From contig NZ_AP018437.1 of assembly GCF_003966975.1 (NCBI RefSeq), positions 2,852,001 to 2,916,000 of the forward strand: a stretch of DNA of 64,000 bases, given 5' to 3'. The notes below the pieces were generated by a model, which was not told where the DNA came from, ran no database searches, and saw nothing but the letters and a program-made list of their open reading frames with translations. Below, one piece after another: positions 36,760-46,557 of this stretch; positions within the stretch are counted from its first letter, which is position 1, and every line of letters starts with the position of its first letter. The DNA comes from Pelolinea submarina. GTDB taxonomy: Bacteria; Chloroflexota; Anaerolineae; Anaerolineales; Anaerolineaceae. A program made the position numbers and the translations under genes.

Positions 36760-37737
36760 TTACTCCACTTCACTTTCGTCGTTTTCTTCTTTCATAAAGC
36801 CCTTCTCCTGCATCTTCTGACGCAGCTCATCCAGGCTCTTCTCACCAAAATTCCTGATGGACATTACGGCTTCTTCGCCCTTGTCCAGCAATTCAATCAC
36901 ATCACCTACAGTGGTAACGCCGGTACGCTTCAATGAGTTAAAGACACGTACAGAAAGGTCTAAATTCTCAATCGGCATATCAGCTGTTTCGCTGCTGATC
37001 TGATTGGTTGTTTCTTCTTTTTCCTCAACGATCTCGAGCATTTCTTCTTTGACGCCGGCGATGAGACGGAACTGTTCGATCAGGATTTTTCCCGATTGAG
37101 CCAATGCCTTCTCAGGCGTGGTGGTTCCATCGGTCCAGATTTCAAGCTCGAGCCGGTCGTAATTGGTGCTTTGACCCACGCGCGCATTGCCCACGTCAAA
37201 ATTGACACGTTTTACCGGACTGAAGATGGCATCCACAGGAAGTTCGCCAATTGGCAGTTCGCCAATGCGTTCATCCGAAGGAATATATCCGCGACCGCGT
37301 TCAACTGTAAAGTCAATAGAAAGCTGTGTTTTGGGATCGTCTACCGTAAACAGATATAGTTCGGGGTTGACAATTTCAATTTCAGCAGTCGTCTGAATGT
37401 CAGCCGCGGTAACAACACCTTCACCGCTGACATCCAAATGCATATGAGAAACTTCTCCTTCGTGCATTTTAATTCTGAGCTGCTTTACCTGAAGCATAAC
37501 CTGCAAGACATCCTCACGAACGCCTGGGATATCACTGAACTCATGCAACGTATCCGAGATCCGCATGGATGTAACTGCAGCGCCCTCCAATGAGGAAAGC
37601 AGCACTCTGCGCATTGAATTGCCCAAAGTGACACCATATCCCCGCTCAAGGGGGCTGATCACGAACTTTGCATAATTGCGGGCTTCAGCTTCCCGTTCAA
37701 GTGTTGGTGCAACCATACTACTCTGAGCCACAGTCAT
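36760..37737 (-). CDS. rpoA: RNA polymerase alpha subunit
   Basis: 325 residues. N-terminal dimerisation domain with PLERGYGVTLGNSMRRVLLSSL and a C-terminal helix-hairpin domain (VGDVIELLDKGEEAVMSIRNFGEKSLDEL) that contacts UP elements and activators. A Glu-rich linker (about 235-255) joins them. Assembles with the beta subunit encoded at the start of this cluster. Follows rpsD by 41 bases. Confidence 0.97.
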   Translation of the reverse strand: MTVAQSSMVAPTLEREAEARNYAKFVISPLERGYGVTLGNSMRRVLLSSLEGAAVTSMRISDTLHEFSDIPGVREDVLQVMLQVKQLRIKMHEGEVSHMHLDVSGEGVVTAADIQTTAEIEIVNPELYLFTVDDPKTQLSIDFTVERGRGYIPSDERIGELPIGELPVDAIFSPVKRVNFDVGNARVGQSTNYDRLELEIWTDGTTTPEKALAQSGKILIEQFRLIAGVKEEMLEIVEEKEETTNQISSETADMPIENLDLSVRVFNSLKRTGVTTVGDVIELLDKGEEAVMSIRNFGEKSLDELRQKMQEKGFMKEENDESEVE

Positions 37738-37778
37738 CCTCTCTTCCTGTTATCAACAACATATAACAATTTACCGGA

Positions 37779-38417
37779 TTATCTTGAATAATACTCAACA
37801 ATTAATTGCTCGTTGAGATTACCGTCAATTTCTCCACGCTCCGGCATTCTTAAGACACGGCCGCTCAATGTTTTCAGGTCACGTTCCAACCATAACGCGC
37901 AGTTGGTTTTCTCGGCTTGTTCTGCAAGGTCCTTGAAGAGGCCATTTTTCTTGGATTCTTCACGTACCTGGATGGTATCGCCAGCTTTCATAACCATGGA
38001 AGGAATGTCGGTCTTGCGGCCATTTACAATGAAATGACCATGGTTGACCATCTGACGAGCTTGCGCGCGGTTAGCGGCAAAGCCCATGCGATAGACGACA
38101 TTATCCAAACGGGCTTCCAGGATTTGAAGCATAATCAAACCGGTGATACCACGGGTTTTGATAGCGATGCTGTAATAGCGACGGAATTGTTTCTCCAAAA
38201 CGCCATAAATGCTGCGTGCTTTCTGTTTGGCGCGCAATTGGCGGGAATAATCCGACATACGGCGGTTCCTGCCCTGGCCTGCCTGGCCATGCTGTCCGGG
38301 TCCATAGCTGCGGCGCTCAAAAGCACACTTTGAAGTATAGCAACGTTCGCCTTTTAAGAATAGTTTTTCGCCTTCTCTTCGGCATAACTTGCAAACTGGT
38401 TCAATATATCTTGCCAT
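37779..38417 (-). CDS. rpsD: 30S ribosomal protein S4, zinc-binding form
   Basis: 212 residues. Cys9, Cys12, Cys26 and Cys31 form the N-terminal zinc site of the C+ type. QKARSIYGVLEKQFRRY and an S4 RNA-binding fold (LEARLDNVVYRMGFAANRAQARQMV) follow. Binds the 5' domain of 16S rRNA and may repress its operon. Confidence 0.97.
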   Translation of the reverse strand: MARYIEPVCKLCRREGEKLFLKGERCYTSKCAFERRSYGPGQHGQAGQGRNRRMSDYSRQLRAKQKARSIYGVLEKQFRRYYSIAIKTRGITGLIMLQILEARLDNVVYRMGFAANRAQARQMVNHGHFIVNGRKTDIPSMVMKAGDTIQVREESKKNGLFKDLAEQAEKTNCALWLERDLKTLSGRVLRMPERGEIDGNLNEQLIVEYYSR

Positions 38418-38436
38418 TTATAGTATCTCCTGCTCT

Positions 38437-38841
38437 TTATACGCGGCGTTTCTTGGGCGGCCGGCAACCATTGTGCGGGACCGGTGTAACGTCTGTGATT
38501 GATCTGATCTTCAAACCTTTGGACTGGATAGCGCGAATGGCAGATTCGCGACCAGGGCCGGGTCCTTTGATGAAAACATCAATTTCGGAAACTCCCATCG
38601 AAGCTGCGTTCTTGATGACTTCTTCAGCCGCTAAGCGAGCCGCAAAAGGAGTACTCTTGCGGGAACCCTTAAACCCTACGGATCCTGAACTGGTCCAGGC
38701 AATGGTGTTGCCTTGTTGATCGGTTACCGTGATAATCGTATTGTTGAACGACGCAAAAATATGAACCTGAGCTGCGGATACATTGCGCTTGGTCTTTTTG
38801 GTTGTCGTAGTACGTTTAGTTGATTTTGAACTTTGTGCCAT
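38437..38841 (-). CDS. rpsK: 30S ribosomal protein S11
   Basis: 134 residues. [37 protein letters not shown] and the C-terminal [13 protein letters not shown] are family signatures. A lysine/threonine-rich start ([17 protein letters not shown]) is longer than usual. Between rpsM and rpsD. Confidence 0.97.
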   Translation of the reverse strand: MAQSSKSTKRTTTTKKTKRNVSAAQVHIFASFNNTIITVTDQQGNTIAWTSSGSVGFKGSRKSTPFAARLAAEEVIKNAASMGVSEIDVFIKGPGPGRESAIRAIQSKGLKIRSITDVTPVPHNGCRPPKKRRV

Positions 38842-38880
38842 AATTCCTCTATTTTCAACCTGAATATGAATAATTCAGGC

Positions 38881-39270
38881 TTATTTCTTTGTTGCGCCAC
38901 GGCGGCGTCCGCGCCCGGCAACCGTGCGTTTTGGTCCCTTACGAGTGCGCGAATTCGTGCGTGTGCGCTGTCCATGGACCGGTAAGCTACGGCGGTGCCG
39001 TAATCCGCGATAGCAACCAATTTCAACCAAACGCTTGATGTTCATCTGAACATCACGGCGCAGGTCGCCTTCCACCTTGAAATTCTTGGAAATGTACTCA
39101 CGCAATGAACTGACTTCAGTTTCCGTGAGATCATTTACCCGAATATCAGGGCTTACACTGGTCGCCGCGAGGATTTCCTTCGCACGAGTAGGTCCAATAC
39201 CATAAATATAGGTTAACCCGATCTCGATGCGTTTGTTACGCGGTAAGTCAACACCTTCAATTCTTGCCAT
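38881..39270 (-). CDS. rpsM: 30S ribosomal protein S13
   Basis: 129 residues. [23 protein letters not shown] at the start, [24 protein letters not shown], and a long basic tail [10 protein letters not shown]. Head protein of the small subunit that bridges to L5. The start is only 5 bases after the rpmJ stop. Confidence 0.97.
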   Translation of the reverse strand: MARIEGVDLPRNKRIEIGLTYIYGIGPTRAKEILAATSVSPDIRVNDLTETEVSSLREYISKNFKVEGDLRRDVQMNIKRLVEIGCYRGLRHRRSLPVHGQRTRTNSRTRKGPKRTVAGRGRRRGATKK

Positions 39271-39275
39271 ATTTC

Positions 39276-39389
39276 TTATCCCTGTCTCTGTTTATGTTTC
39301 GGATTTTCACAAATAACATAAAGGATTCCTTTACGTTTCACAATCTTGCATTTAGCGCATCGTTTGCGGATTGATGGTGATACTTTCAT
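39276..39389 (-). CDS. rpmJ: 50S ribosomal protein L36, zinc type
   Basis: 37 residues from ATG 39389: [14 protein letters not shown], with Cys11, Cys14, Cys27 and His32 as the zinc ligands. Between adk and rpsM. infA, which normally lies just before rpmJ, is not present. Confidence 0.95.
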   Translation of the reverse strand: MKVSPSIRKRCAKCKIVKRKGILYVICENPKHKQRQG

Positions 39390-39460
39390 TTCAAAATTCT
39401 CCTATCTTCATATAACTGCAGCCGCAAAATTTTTATTATAACTAATTTATCCTGTCTCGT

Positions 39461-40126
39461 CTAATGCCCATCAGAGCCACAAGCGACTACTTTTAATACT
39501 TCCAAGGTCACTTCATCAATCGGCCTTGCCCCATTGATTTCAACCAGCAAACCCTTTTTTTGGTAGAAATCAATCAGCGGTGCGGTTTGTTCTGAATAGA
39601 CCCGAATGCGTTGTTCAACTGTTTCGCGCTTATCGTCATTACGTTGATAAAGCTCGGAGCCGTCCAAGTCGCAGATGCCGGCTTTTTTCGGCGGGCTGAA
39701 CTTTGTGTTATAGGTATGACCTTCTGCCTTACAGACCCAACGGCTGCTCAAACGTTCGATTAATTCATCAGCCGGTACATTGATAAAAGGTACGGAAGCG
39801 ATGGCACCGTCATTTTCTGTCAGGAACTCATCCAAAGCTTGGGCTTGCGCAGGGGTGCGGGGAAAACCATCCAACAGCGCACCATTTTTGCAATCGGCTT
39901 TTAGCAGACGATCTTCAACCATGCCAATGGTAATCTCATCCGGCACCAATTCGCCTTTTTCCATGTAAGCCTTTGCTTTAATACCCAGTTCGGTATTCTT
40001 ATCCAGGTTCTCGCGAAAGATATTTCCAGATGAAATGTGAGGGATGCCACATTTCTCAGCAACAATCGCTGCTTGAGTACCTTTCCCAGCTCCCGGAGGC
40101 CCTAACAAAACGTGAAAACGTGCCAT
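39461..40126 (-). CDS. adk: Adenylate kinase, zinc-lid form
   Basis: 221 residues. Balances ATP, ADP and AMP. P-loop GPPGAGKGTQ near 8-17, DGFPRTPAQAQALD, and a lid with Cys..His..Cys-Asp (CKAEGH, ICDLDG), the long zinc- or H-bond-stabilised type. 13 bases after secY. Adjacent rpmJ follows after a 71-base gap that lacks the usual map and infA. Confidence 0.96.
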   Translation of the reverse strand: MARFHVLLGPPGAGKGTQAAIVAEKCGIPHISSGNIFRENLDKNTELGIKAKAYMEKGELVPDEITIGMVEDRLLKADCKNGALLDGFPRTPAQAQALDEFLTENDGAIASVPFINVPADELIERLSSRWVCKAEGHTYNTKFSPPKKAGICDLDGSELYQRNDDKRETVEQRIRVYSEQTAPLIDFYQKKGLLVEINGARPIDEVTLEVLKVVACGSDGH

Positions 40127-40139
40127 TTTTATAAGATTC

Positions 40140-41483
40140 CTAACCTTTGATCAACTTTTCATCATAACCATGCAGCTTCATCTCAGTTTCAATGATGTTG
40201 AAAGTATCGCGAACGACACCTACAACGATGATCAAGCCTGAGGCTGAAACCAGGAAAATTGATTTACCAATATTGGCGGGCAGAATCAAACCAAATACAT
40301 ATGGAATGGTTGCCACCACTGCCAGGAAAAGTGCGCCTACCAATGTGATACGGCGTTGTACCCGATTCAGATAATTCTGAGTCGCGATGCCACGAACCAC
40401 ACCAGGAATTTGCGCACCCTGCCGTTTCAGATTTTCACCATAGTTTTGTTGCTCGAACAAAACCTCAGTGTAGAAGAATGTCAGCAACATTACAAAGATG
40501 AAATAAATCACAACATACCAGACGCTGCCGGAGTTAAACGTATTCTGCATCCAGGCAGCCATGTTTGCCAACCAGGTGGTATTTGAGTTAATAAAGAACT
40601 GCGCAATAATACCCGGCAAAGACAAAATAGTCTGCGCAAAAATCAACGGGATCATTCCGGCCAGGTTGATCATCAGAGGCAGGTTTGATTTCACAGGCAT
40701 GGACATGCGATTGCCAACTCTACGTCCAGGGAACAGTACCGGAACATTGCGGCGTCCCTGTTGTACGTAGATAATGACAAAAATGGTCAACGCGAGGATA
40801 ACCGCCATCAGAATCAAGAGCAAAACAACACTCTGTCCTGAAATGATAATGCTGTATAAGTTGCTTGGAATACGTGAGACGATACCAGCAAAGATAATCA
40901 AGGAAAGACCCTGATTGGGAATACCGTATTCCGAAATCAGCTCACCCAACCAGATGCCCAACATCGTACCGCCGACCATACTGACTACAGTTGTCAGGGT
41001 AGGGATTGCATTGCCGTTGGAAAGACCAAAGGTATAGTTCAGAATTGATCCGCTTGAGGTCAATTGATTGAACAATTGAATCTGGCCTAAAGCTGACAAA
41101 GTACCCATGGGGATGGTCAGCAAGACTGTCCATTTTTCCATTAGTTTGCGGCCCTCTTTGGGATTTTCTTCCATACGGCGCTGCAAAGAAGGAATAATGG
41201 GAACCAACAATTGGATAATAATTTGGGCTGTAATGTAGGGGTAGACACCCATTGCCAAAATTGAGAAATTGGAAAGGGTACCACCGGAAAGCATATCGAA
41301 GACGCCCAACAAACTGCTGGCCGGGCTCTGTTGCTGGAATATGCTGGCAATGACATCACGATTGATACCCGGTACCGGAATGTTCGCCGCGAAGCGATAC
41401 AGAATCAAGATACCGATAGTAATCAGTATCTTTTTCCGGATATCAACTGAAGTCCATAAATAACGCCAAGCCGATCTCTTCAT
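40140..41483 (-). CDS. secY: Protein translocase subunit SecY
   Basis: 447 residues, about ten hydrophobic helices, with NIPVPGINRD after helix 1 and the plug region. GMIPLIFAQTILSLPG and the C-terminal helices are typical. Forms the membrane channel for Sec export. Begins 26 bases after rplO. Confidence 0.97.
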   Translation of the reverse strand: MKRSAWRYLWTSVDIRKKILITIGILILYRFAANIPVPGINRDVIASIFQQQSPASSLLGVFDMLSGGTLSNFSILAMGVYPYITAQIIIQLLVPIIPSLQRRMEENPKEGRKLMEKWTVLLTIPMGTLSALGQIQLFNQLTSSGSILNYTFGLSNGNAIPTLTTVVSMVGGTMLGIWLGELISEYGIPNQGLSLIIFAGIVSRIPSNLYSIIISGQSVVLLLILMAVILALTIFVIIYVQQGRRNVPVLFPGRRVGNRMSMPVKSNLPLMINLAGMIPLIFAQTILSLPGIIAQFFINSNTTWLANMAAWMQNTFNSGSVWYVVIYFIFVMLLTFFYTEVLFEQQNYGENLKRQGAQIPGVVRGIATQNYLNRVQRRITLVGALFLAVVATIPYVFGLILPANIGKSIFLVSASGLIIVVGVVRDTFNIIETEMKLHGYDEKLIKG

Positions 41484-41509
41484 CCTTGTATCTCCTTAAT
41501 CCAGATACC

Positions 41510-41965
41510 CTAAATCTCAATCACTTCAGCTTTACCACCAGCTGCTTCAATTTTCGCTTTCGCACTTGCAGTAAAACGATGTGCTTTCACAGTCAGAGCG
41601 ACTTTGATATCACCATTGCCGAGAATCGCGACAGGGTTCTGATTTTTATGAAGCATCCTCTGCCCAGCCATCAATTCCGGTGTAACTTCAGTACCCGCGT
41701 TGAACTTCGCCAAAGTTTCGACGTTGACTTCGTTGTATTCAACACGGTTGATTGAGCGGAAACCTTCACCACGCATAAAGGGAAGGCGACGGTAGAAAGG
41801 TAGGTTGCCGCCCTGGCGGTACAGATGTCCACCAAAACCGGTGCGAGAATGCTGGCCTTTGGTACCACGACCAGCGGTCTTGCCCTGACCAGCAGCAATA
41901 CCACGACCGACTCGTTTGCGATTTCTCTTGGCGCCCTCGTTGGGTTTAAGATCGTGTAATTTCAT
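41510..41965 (-). CDS. rplO: 50S ribosomal protein L15
   Basis: 151 residues. MKLHDLKPNEGAKRNRKRVGRG start, GQGKTAGRGTKGQHSRTG and a C-terminal KIEAAGGKAEVIEI. Stop of rpmD is 2 bases upstream. Confidence 0.97.
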   Translation of the reverse strand: MKLHDLKPNEGAKRNRKRVGRGIAAGQGKTAGRGTKGQHSRTGFGGHLYRQGGNLPFYRRLPFMRGEGFRSINRVEYNEVNVETLAKFNAGTEVTPELMAGQRMLHKNQNPVAILGNGDIKVALTVKAHRFTASAKAKIEAAGGKAEVIEI

Positions 41966-41967
41966 AT

Positions 41968-42165
41968 CTATTCCTGAACTTCTTCCACTTTAATTAGATG
42001 ATTCACCTTGGAGATCATGCCACGAACAGTGGGTGAATCCTTTTGTTCAATAGTCTGACCAATTTTATGCAGACCTAAAGCACGCACTGTCGATTTGTGC
42101 CGTTCAGTGTTGCCAATAGGACTTCGCACTAAAGTGATCTTTAACATCTTTTCTTTCTTAGCCAT
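41968..42165 (-). CDS. rpmD: 50S ribosomal protein L30
   Basis: 65 residues from ATG 42165, which overlaps rpsE by 8 bases and follows GGAGGAA. A longer frame upstream is only rpsE read-through in another frame. KITLVRSPIGNTERHKSTVRALGL is the L30 fold. Confidence 0.93.
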   Translation of the reverse strand: MAKKEKMLKITLVRSPIGNTERHKSTVRALGLHKIGQTIEQKDSPTVRGMISKVNHLIKVEEVQE

Positions 42166-42688
42166 CTTTCCTCCGTTCCCAGAACGGTGCAAGATCTTTA
42201 GCTGGTTTACCGCGCATTTCCGCGATATTCTGGGCGGATTGCAGTTGCTCCAGGGCTTTGAAGGTTGCTTTGACCACATTGAGCATATTCGAGCTGCCCA
42301 GGGATTTGGTGAGAATATCACGCACACCGGCTGCTTCCACAACCGCGCGAACTCCACCGCCAGCGATAACGCCGGTACCCAAGGAGGCAGGTTTCAGCAA
42401 TACTTCAGCGCCACCCACTTTTGCGATAACTTCATGGGGAATTGTCGTTCCGGACAAAGCAATCTTGCGCATATTTTTATGAGCTTGCAGGGTAGCCTTA
42501 GCCATAGCTTCAGGAACAGCGCCAGCTTTTCCTACACCTAAGCCGATATTTCCGTTATTATCGCCCGCAACAATCGTCACGCGAAAGTGGAACTTACGAC
42601 CACCTTTAACAACTTTGGCGACGCGCGCGATATCCACTACTCTCTCGTCAAACTCTTTTTCCTCTGCTTGATAAGCCATTTTTTCCAT
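42158..42688 (-). CDS. rpsE: 30S ribosomal protein S5
   Basis: 176 residues. EFDERVVDIARVAKVVKGGRKFHF, GLGVGKAGAVPEA and SSNMLNVVKATFKAL. The beta-hairpin loop involved in decoding fidelity is intact. MAYQ at 42679 is an alternative start. Confidence 0.96.
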   Translation of the reverse strand: MEKMAYQAEEKEFDERVVDIARVAKVVKGGRKFHFRVTIVAGDNNGNIGLGVGKAGAVPEAMAKATLQAHKNMRKIALSGTTIPHEVIAKVGGAEVLLKPASLGTGVIAGGGVRAVVEAAGVRDILTKSLGSSNMLNVVKATFKALEQLQSAQNIAEMRGKPAKDLAPFWERRKDG

Positions 42689-42718
42689 AATTACCTCTTA
42701 GTTTCCTTCGCCCAGGGG

Positions 42719-43084
42719 CTAAAACTTCAGACCAGCTTCTCTTGCAGCATCTGCCAGAGCTTTTACACGACCCATATACTGATATCCACCGCGATCAAAG
42801 ACCACTTCACTGATCTTTTTCTCTTTGGCGCGCTCGGCGATGTTTTTGCCAACCGCAACAGCTTGTTCTGTCTTGGTCATTTTTTCTACCTGCGCCCGAA
42901 GCTCATGGTCAATACTGGAGGATGAAACTAAGGTAATGCCCTTTTCATCATCAATAATTTGAGCATAAATATCATTCAGGCTACGATAAACACAGAGCCG
43001 TGGTTTATCAGCCACACCGAATATGTTCTTGCGAACTCTCAGGTGCCTGTGAATTCTTGCTTTATTTCGAGATACATTTGCCAT
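42719..43084 (-). CDS. rplR: 50S ribosomal protein L18
   Basis: 121 residues, normal length. [34 protein letters not shown] start, and [25 protein letters not shown]. Binds 5S rRNA with L5. Confidence 0.96.
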   Translation of the reverse strand: MANVSRNKARIHRHLRVRKNIFGVADKPRLCVYRSLNDIYAQIIDDEKGITLVSSSSIDHELRAQVEKMTKTEQAVAVGKNIAERAKEKKISEVVFDRGGYQYMGRVKALADAAREAGLKF

Positions 43085-43112
43085 AATATAATTCCTGCTT
43101 CAAACCTTTTTA

Positions 43113-43652
43113 TTATGCGGCTGTCTTTCCAGCTTTTCTGCGGATGCGCTCGCCCAGGTAATGAATACCCTTACCCTTATAGGGTTCTGGCGGACGAATC
43201 TTGCGGATATCGGCAGCTGTCTGACCAACTTCTTCTTTATTGATGCCCTTGATGACAACCTGACGGTTTTTCTCAATCACATCAAATTCAATTCCTGCAG
43301 GAGGTTCAACCACTACCGGGTGAGAATAACCCACACTCACCACAAGATTCTTACCATCCATTTCAGCTTTGTAGCCGACACCATCGATTTCGAGAATACG
43401 TTCAAAACCGCTGCTTACGCCTACAACCATATTATTCAAGACTGCCCGAGTGGTGCCATGCAGCGCACGAACGATTTTCTCATCCGAGCTGGGCGTGACA
43501 ACTATCCTGCCCTCTTCCTTGGCGATACTGACCAAGGAAGAAAACTCACGCTTCATGGTTCCCTTCGGTCCTTTTACGGTTACGTTTGACCCATTTAATT
43601 CCACTTCAACGCCGCCGGGAATTTCAATGGGAAGTTTTCCTATTCGAGACAC
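43113..43652 (-). CDS. rplF: 50S ribosomal protein L6
   Basis: 179 residues. SRIGKLPIEIPGGVEVELNG start and RKIRPPEPYKGKGIHYLGERIRRKAGK end. Binds near the sarcin-ricin loop. Confidence 0.97.
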   Translation of the reverse strand: MSRIGKLPIEIPGGVEVELNGSNVTVKGPKGTMKREFSSLVSIAKEEGRIVVTPSSDEKIVRALHGTTRAVLNNMVVGVSSGFERILEIDGVGYKAEMDGKNLVVSVGYSHPVVVEPPAGIEFDVIEKNRQVVIKGINKEEVGQTAADIRKIRPPEPYKGKGIHYLGERIRRKAGKTAA

Positions 43653-43680
43653 AACAATACCTCCATAGTGAATTCAGGTT

Positions 43681-44091
43681 TTACCAAACCTTGCAAAGGA
43701 TTTCCCCGCCAACGCCGCTCTTGCGAGCGTTTTGACCGGTCATTACACCTTTGGGTGTGGACACAATGGAAATGCCCATGCCGGATAAAACCCAGGGAAT
43801 TTCTCTCTTCTGGGTATAAACACGGCGTCCTGGGCGACTGATGCGCTCGATTCCCGTGATAACGGGGCGTTTGCTCCGTCTTTCACCCACGTACTTCAAC
43901 TTAATTCGAATCACTTGATGAGTAGGTTTACTGCCAGTGGCAACTTCGTAATCTTCGATGAAACCTTCTTCTTTCAAGATTCTCGCAATTTCGGCTTTTA
44001 TTTTTGAACTCGGCACAGCTACAACGGTTTGGGTGCTCATTACACCATTCCGGATGCGAGTCAGCATATCAGCAATAGGATCATTTACCAT
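43681..44091 (-). CDS. rpsH: 30S ribosomal protein S8
   Basis: 136 residues. NDPIADMLTRIRNGVM start and GISIVSTPKGVMTGQNARKSGVGGEILCKVW end. Central assembly protein and, in E. coli, repressor of the spc operon. Confidence 0.97.
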   Translation of the reverse strand: MVNDPIADMLTRIRNGVMSTQTVVAVPSSKIKAEIARILKEEGFIEDYEVATGSKPTHQVIRIKLKYVGERRSKRPVITGIERISRPGRRVYTQKREIPWVLSGMGISIVSTPKGVMTGQNARKSGVGGEILCKVW

Positions 44092-44111
44092 AATTTCCTC
44101 CGGACCGGTTT

Positions 44112-44294
44112 CTACCAGGACGACTTGGTGACGCCTGGAATTTTTCCTTTCAGCGCCAGATCTCTAAAGCAGATCCGGCAAACACCAAAACGACGCATAT
44201 ATCCTCTTGGTCTGCCGCAGATCATGCAGCGGTTGCGTACCTGGGTGGGATATTTTCTTCGCTGTTCGCGATATTCCATACATGTTTTTGCCAT
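44112..44294 (-). CDS. rpsN: 30S ribosomal protein S14, type Z (zinc ribbon)
   Basis: 60 residues. Cys23, Cys26, Cys39 and Cys42 (CMICG, CRICF) form the zinc ribbon, and the tail IPGVTKSSW is conserved. Short type Z form, common in Gram-positive and deep lineages. Two bases after rplE. Confidence 0.96.
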   Translation of the reverse strand: MAKTCMEYREQRRKYPTQVRNRCMICGRPRGYMRRFGVCRICFRDLALKGKIPGVTKSSW

Positions 44295-44296
44295 AA

Positions 44297-44839
44297 TTAA
44301 ACCTTCCTAAAAGGCATTCCTAAATGTTTGAGTAACGACATTGCCTGTTCATCATTTGGGGCGGAGGTGACGAAGGTCAATTCCATTCCGCGTAACTTAT
44401 CGATTGAATCATATTCAATCTCAGGAAAAATCAGCTGTTCACGAAGACCAAGTGTGTAATTTCCACGGCCGTCAAATGATTTATCGGACACGCCACGGAA
44501 GTCACGAACACGGGGAAGCGCGATATTGACCAACCGGTCCAATAAAGCCCACATCTTTTCGCCGCGTAAAGTAACCTTGACGCCGATAATGCGACCTTCG
44601 CGCAATTTAAAATTGGCGATACTCTTTTTGGCCTTGGTCAGTACCGGTCGTTGTCCCGTGATTTTCACCATGTCGTTGGTGGCAGCCTCTAAGGATTTGG
44701 GATTATCCATAGCCTCACCCATGCCGATGTTGACCACGATCTTTTTGACTGTGGGAACTTGCATGACGTTAGTCAGACCAAATTCCTTCATCAGAGCAGG
44801 TGCTACTTCTTCTCGATATTTTTCTTTTAATGCATTCAT
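44297..44839 (-). CDS. rplE: 50S ribosomal protein L5
   Basis: 180 residues. [26 protein letters not shown], then [23 protein letters not shown] and [20 protein letters not shown]. Binds 5S rRNA and P-site tRNA. Between rplX and rpsN. Confidence 0.97.
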   Translation of the reverse strand: MNALKEKYREEVAPALMKEFGLTNVMQVPTVKKIVVNIGMGEAMDNPKSLEAATNDMVKITGQRPVLTKAKKSIANFKLREGRIIGVKVTLRGEKMWALLDRLVNIALPRVRDFRGVSDKSFDGRGNYTLGLREQLIFPEIEYDSIDKLRGMELTFVTSAPNDEQAMSLLKHLGMPFRKV

Positions 44840-44866
44840 TCAAAACTCCATCAGCGGATTAATAAA

Positions 44867-45196
44867 TTAATCCAGCAACCCTCCACATTTTTTACAAACA
44901 CGCGCGGCTTTGTCACCTTCACGGGTGATGCCGATGCGGGTTGTTTTGTTACATTTTTTGCAGACCACCATCACATTAGACGCATGAATGGGGCCTTCAA
45001 ATTTGACAATACCCGGGTTGACTGTTTTGCCTTCCGATTGCACCTGACGTTGATGCTTTGTCAACAAGTTGATGCCCTGTACCACCACGCGGTTCTCTTT
45101 GGGTAATACTTTGATTACCTCGCCGCGTTTCCCTTTGTTTTGCTCTTTGCCAGCGATCACTTCTACCTGATCGCCCTTTTTAATTCGCATCTTCAT
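44867..45196 (-). CDS. rplX: 50S ribosomal protein L24 with zinc-ribbon-like tail
   Basis: 109 residues. KOW motif region IKKGDQVEVIAGKEQNKGKRGEV. The C-terminus has two CKKC pairs, as in the longer bacterial L24 form. Starts the assembly of the 50S exit-tunnel side. Confidence 0.96.
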   Translation of the reverse strand: MKMRIKKGDQVEVIAGKEQNKGKRGEVIKVLPKENRVVVQGINLLTKHQRQVQSEGKTVNPGIVKFEGPIHASNVMVVCKKCNKTTRIGITREGDKAARVCKKCGGLLD

Positions 45197-45219
45197 TTTA
45201 TTTTCTCCTACCGCAAGGA

Positions 45220-45591
45220 CTAAAGCACTTCCGGTGCCAAAGATACAATTTTCATGTATCCTTTTTCGCGCAATTCACGAGCGACAGGGCCAAAGATACG
45301 GGTTCCCTTTGGATTTTCTCCATCCGTATCCAGAATCACGGCTGCATTATCATCAAAGCGAATGCTGGAACCGTCTTTGCGGCGCCATTCCTTCGAAGTC
45401 CTGACAATAACCGCTTTGACCACTTCACTTTTCTTTACAGAGCTTTGCGGTGAAGCAGACTTTACAGTTGCCACAACAACATCGCCAATATGTCCAAATT
45501 TTCTGGTTGAGCCACCCATGACATGAATCACAAGCAACTCACGTGCGCCGGTGTTATCGGCTACTTTTAATCGAGTTTCGTGCTGAATCAT
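45220..45591 (-). CDS. rplN: 50S ribosomal protein L14
   Basis: 123 residues. [27 protein letters not shown] and [30 protein letters not shown] are diagnostic. 4 bases after rpsQ. Confidence 0.97.
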   Translation of the reverse strand: MIQHETRLKVADNTGARELLVIHVMGGSTRKFGHIGDVVVATVKSASPQSSVKKSEVVKAVIVRTSKEWRRKDGSSIRFDDNAAVILDTDGENPKGTRIFGPVARELREKGYMKIVSLAPEVL

Positions 45592-45595
45592 GCTA

Positions 45596-45877
45596 CTAAC
45601 CCTCTTCTTCTGCTACAGGTTTGGTTTCATCCACTTCCTGCCGGCTCAGAATTTTTTCTACCACGAAACATTTGTTCTTTGAAATCGGCTTGCTTTCAAC
45701 AATTTGAACCTCATCGCCGACATTACAGCCCAGTTCATCATGGACAAACAGTTTCTTTGAGCTGTGTATTACTTTTTCGTATAACGGATGCCGGAAGGTA
45801 CGAGTGACTTCGACAATCACAGTCTTGGTCATTTTATTTCCGGTTACCACGCCTTTTAATCTTCGACGAGTATTCAT
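45596..45877 (-). CDS. rpsQ: 30S ribosomal protein S17
   Basis: 93 residues. [21 protein letters not shown], then [16 protein letters not shown] and an acidic tail KPVAEEEG. Its start overlaps the rpmC stop by four bases. Confidence 0.96.
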   Translation of the reverse strand: MNTRRRLKGVVTGNKMTKTVIVEVTRTFRHPLYEKVIHSSKKLFVHDELGCNVGDEVQIVESKPISKNKCFVVEKILSRQEVDETKPVAEEEG

Positions 45878-46086
45878 GCTTCACCTTCAACTTCTTTTTC
45901 CAACAATTTCTCATTCAGGATTGTCTCAAAACGAGCAATTGAACGACGAGCTTCTTTCAATTTGCTCGTATCGGTCAATTGACCGCTGACAGCCTGAAAG
46001 CGCAGATTCATATACTCTTTTTTGGCATCCAGCAACCTGGTGCGGATTTCCTCAGCGGGCATCAAGCGAATTTCAGACACTTTCAT
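45874..46086 (-). CDS. rpmC: 50S ribosomal protein L29
   Basis: 70 residues from ATG 46086 ([13 protein letters not shown]), the normal start; an in-frame ATG 30 bases earlier lies within rpl[33 protein letters not shown] is typical. Overlaps rplP by 14 bases and rpsQ by 4. Confidence 0.94.
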   Translation of the reverse strand: MKVSEIRLMPAEEIRTRLLDAKKEYMNLRFQAVSGQLTDTSKLKEARRSIARFETILNEKLLEKEVEGEA

Positions 46087-46504
46087 GTTTGCCTCCCATA
46101 ATTTCCTGTTTGGCAATGACCTTAGTTCTGATTGAGAACTTATAGGAAGCTTGTTTCAACGCTTCCAATGAAGTATCCGCATCCAAACCGCCGACTTCAA
46201 ACATAATTCTGCCGGGTTTTACCACAGCCGCCCAGAATTCAACAGCACCCTTACCTTTACCCATACGTGACTCTGCAGCGCGTTTGGTAATTGGTTTATC
46301 AGGGAAAATTCTGATCCAGACCTTTCCACGACGTTTCATGGTACGGACAATAGAACGGCGTGCTGCTTCAATTTGACGAGCAGAAACCCAGCCGGGCTCT
46401 AAAGCCTGCAAAGCATATTCACCACTGAGAATCTCAGCGCCGCGCAACGCTTTGCCTTTCATACGGCCGCGCATTTGCTTTCGATATTTAACTCTTTTTG
46501 GCAT
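46073..46504 (-). CDS. rplP: 50S ribosomal protein L16
   Basis: 143 residues from ATG 46504 ([13 protein letters not shown]), preferred to the ATG 12 bases upstream. [27 protein letters not shown] identifies it. Sits near the A-site tRNA elbow. Confidence 0.96.
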   Translation of the reverse strand: MPKRVKYRKQMRGRMKGKALRGAEILSGEYALQALEPGWVSARQIEAARRSIVRTMKRRGKVWIRIFPDKPITKRAAESRMGKGKGAVEFWAAVVKPGRIMFEVGGLDADTSLEALKQASYKFSIRTKVIAKQEIMGGKHESV

Positions 46505-46557
46505 TAACATAATCAAAACCTCTTTATCAGTATCTACGTTGAGTTAATCGTTGGAGA

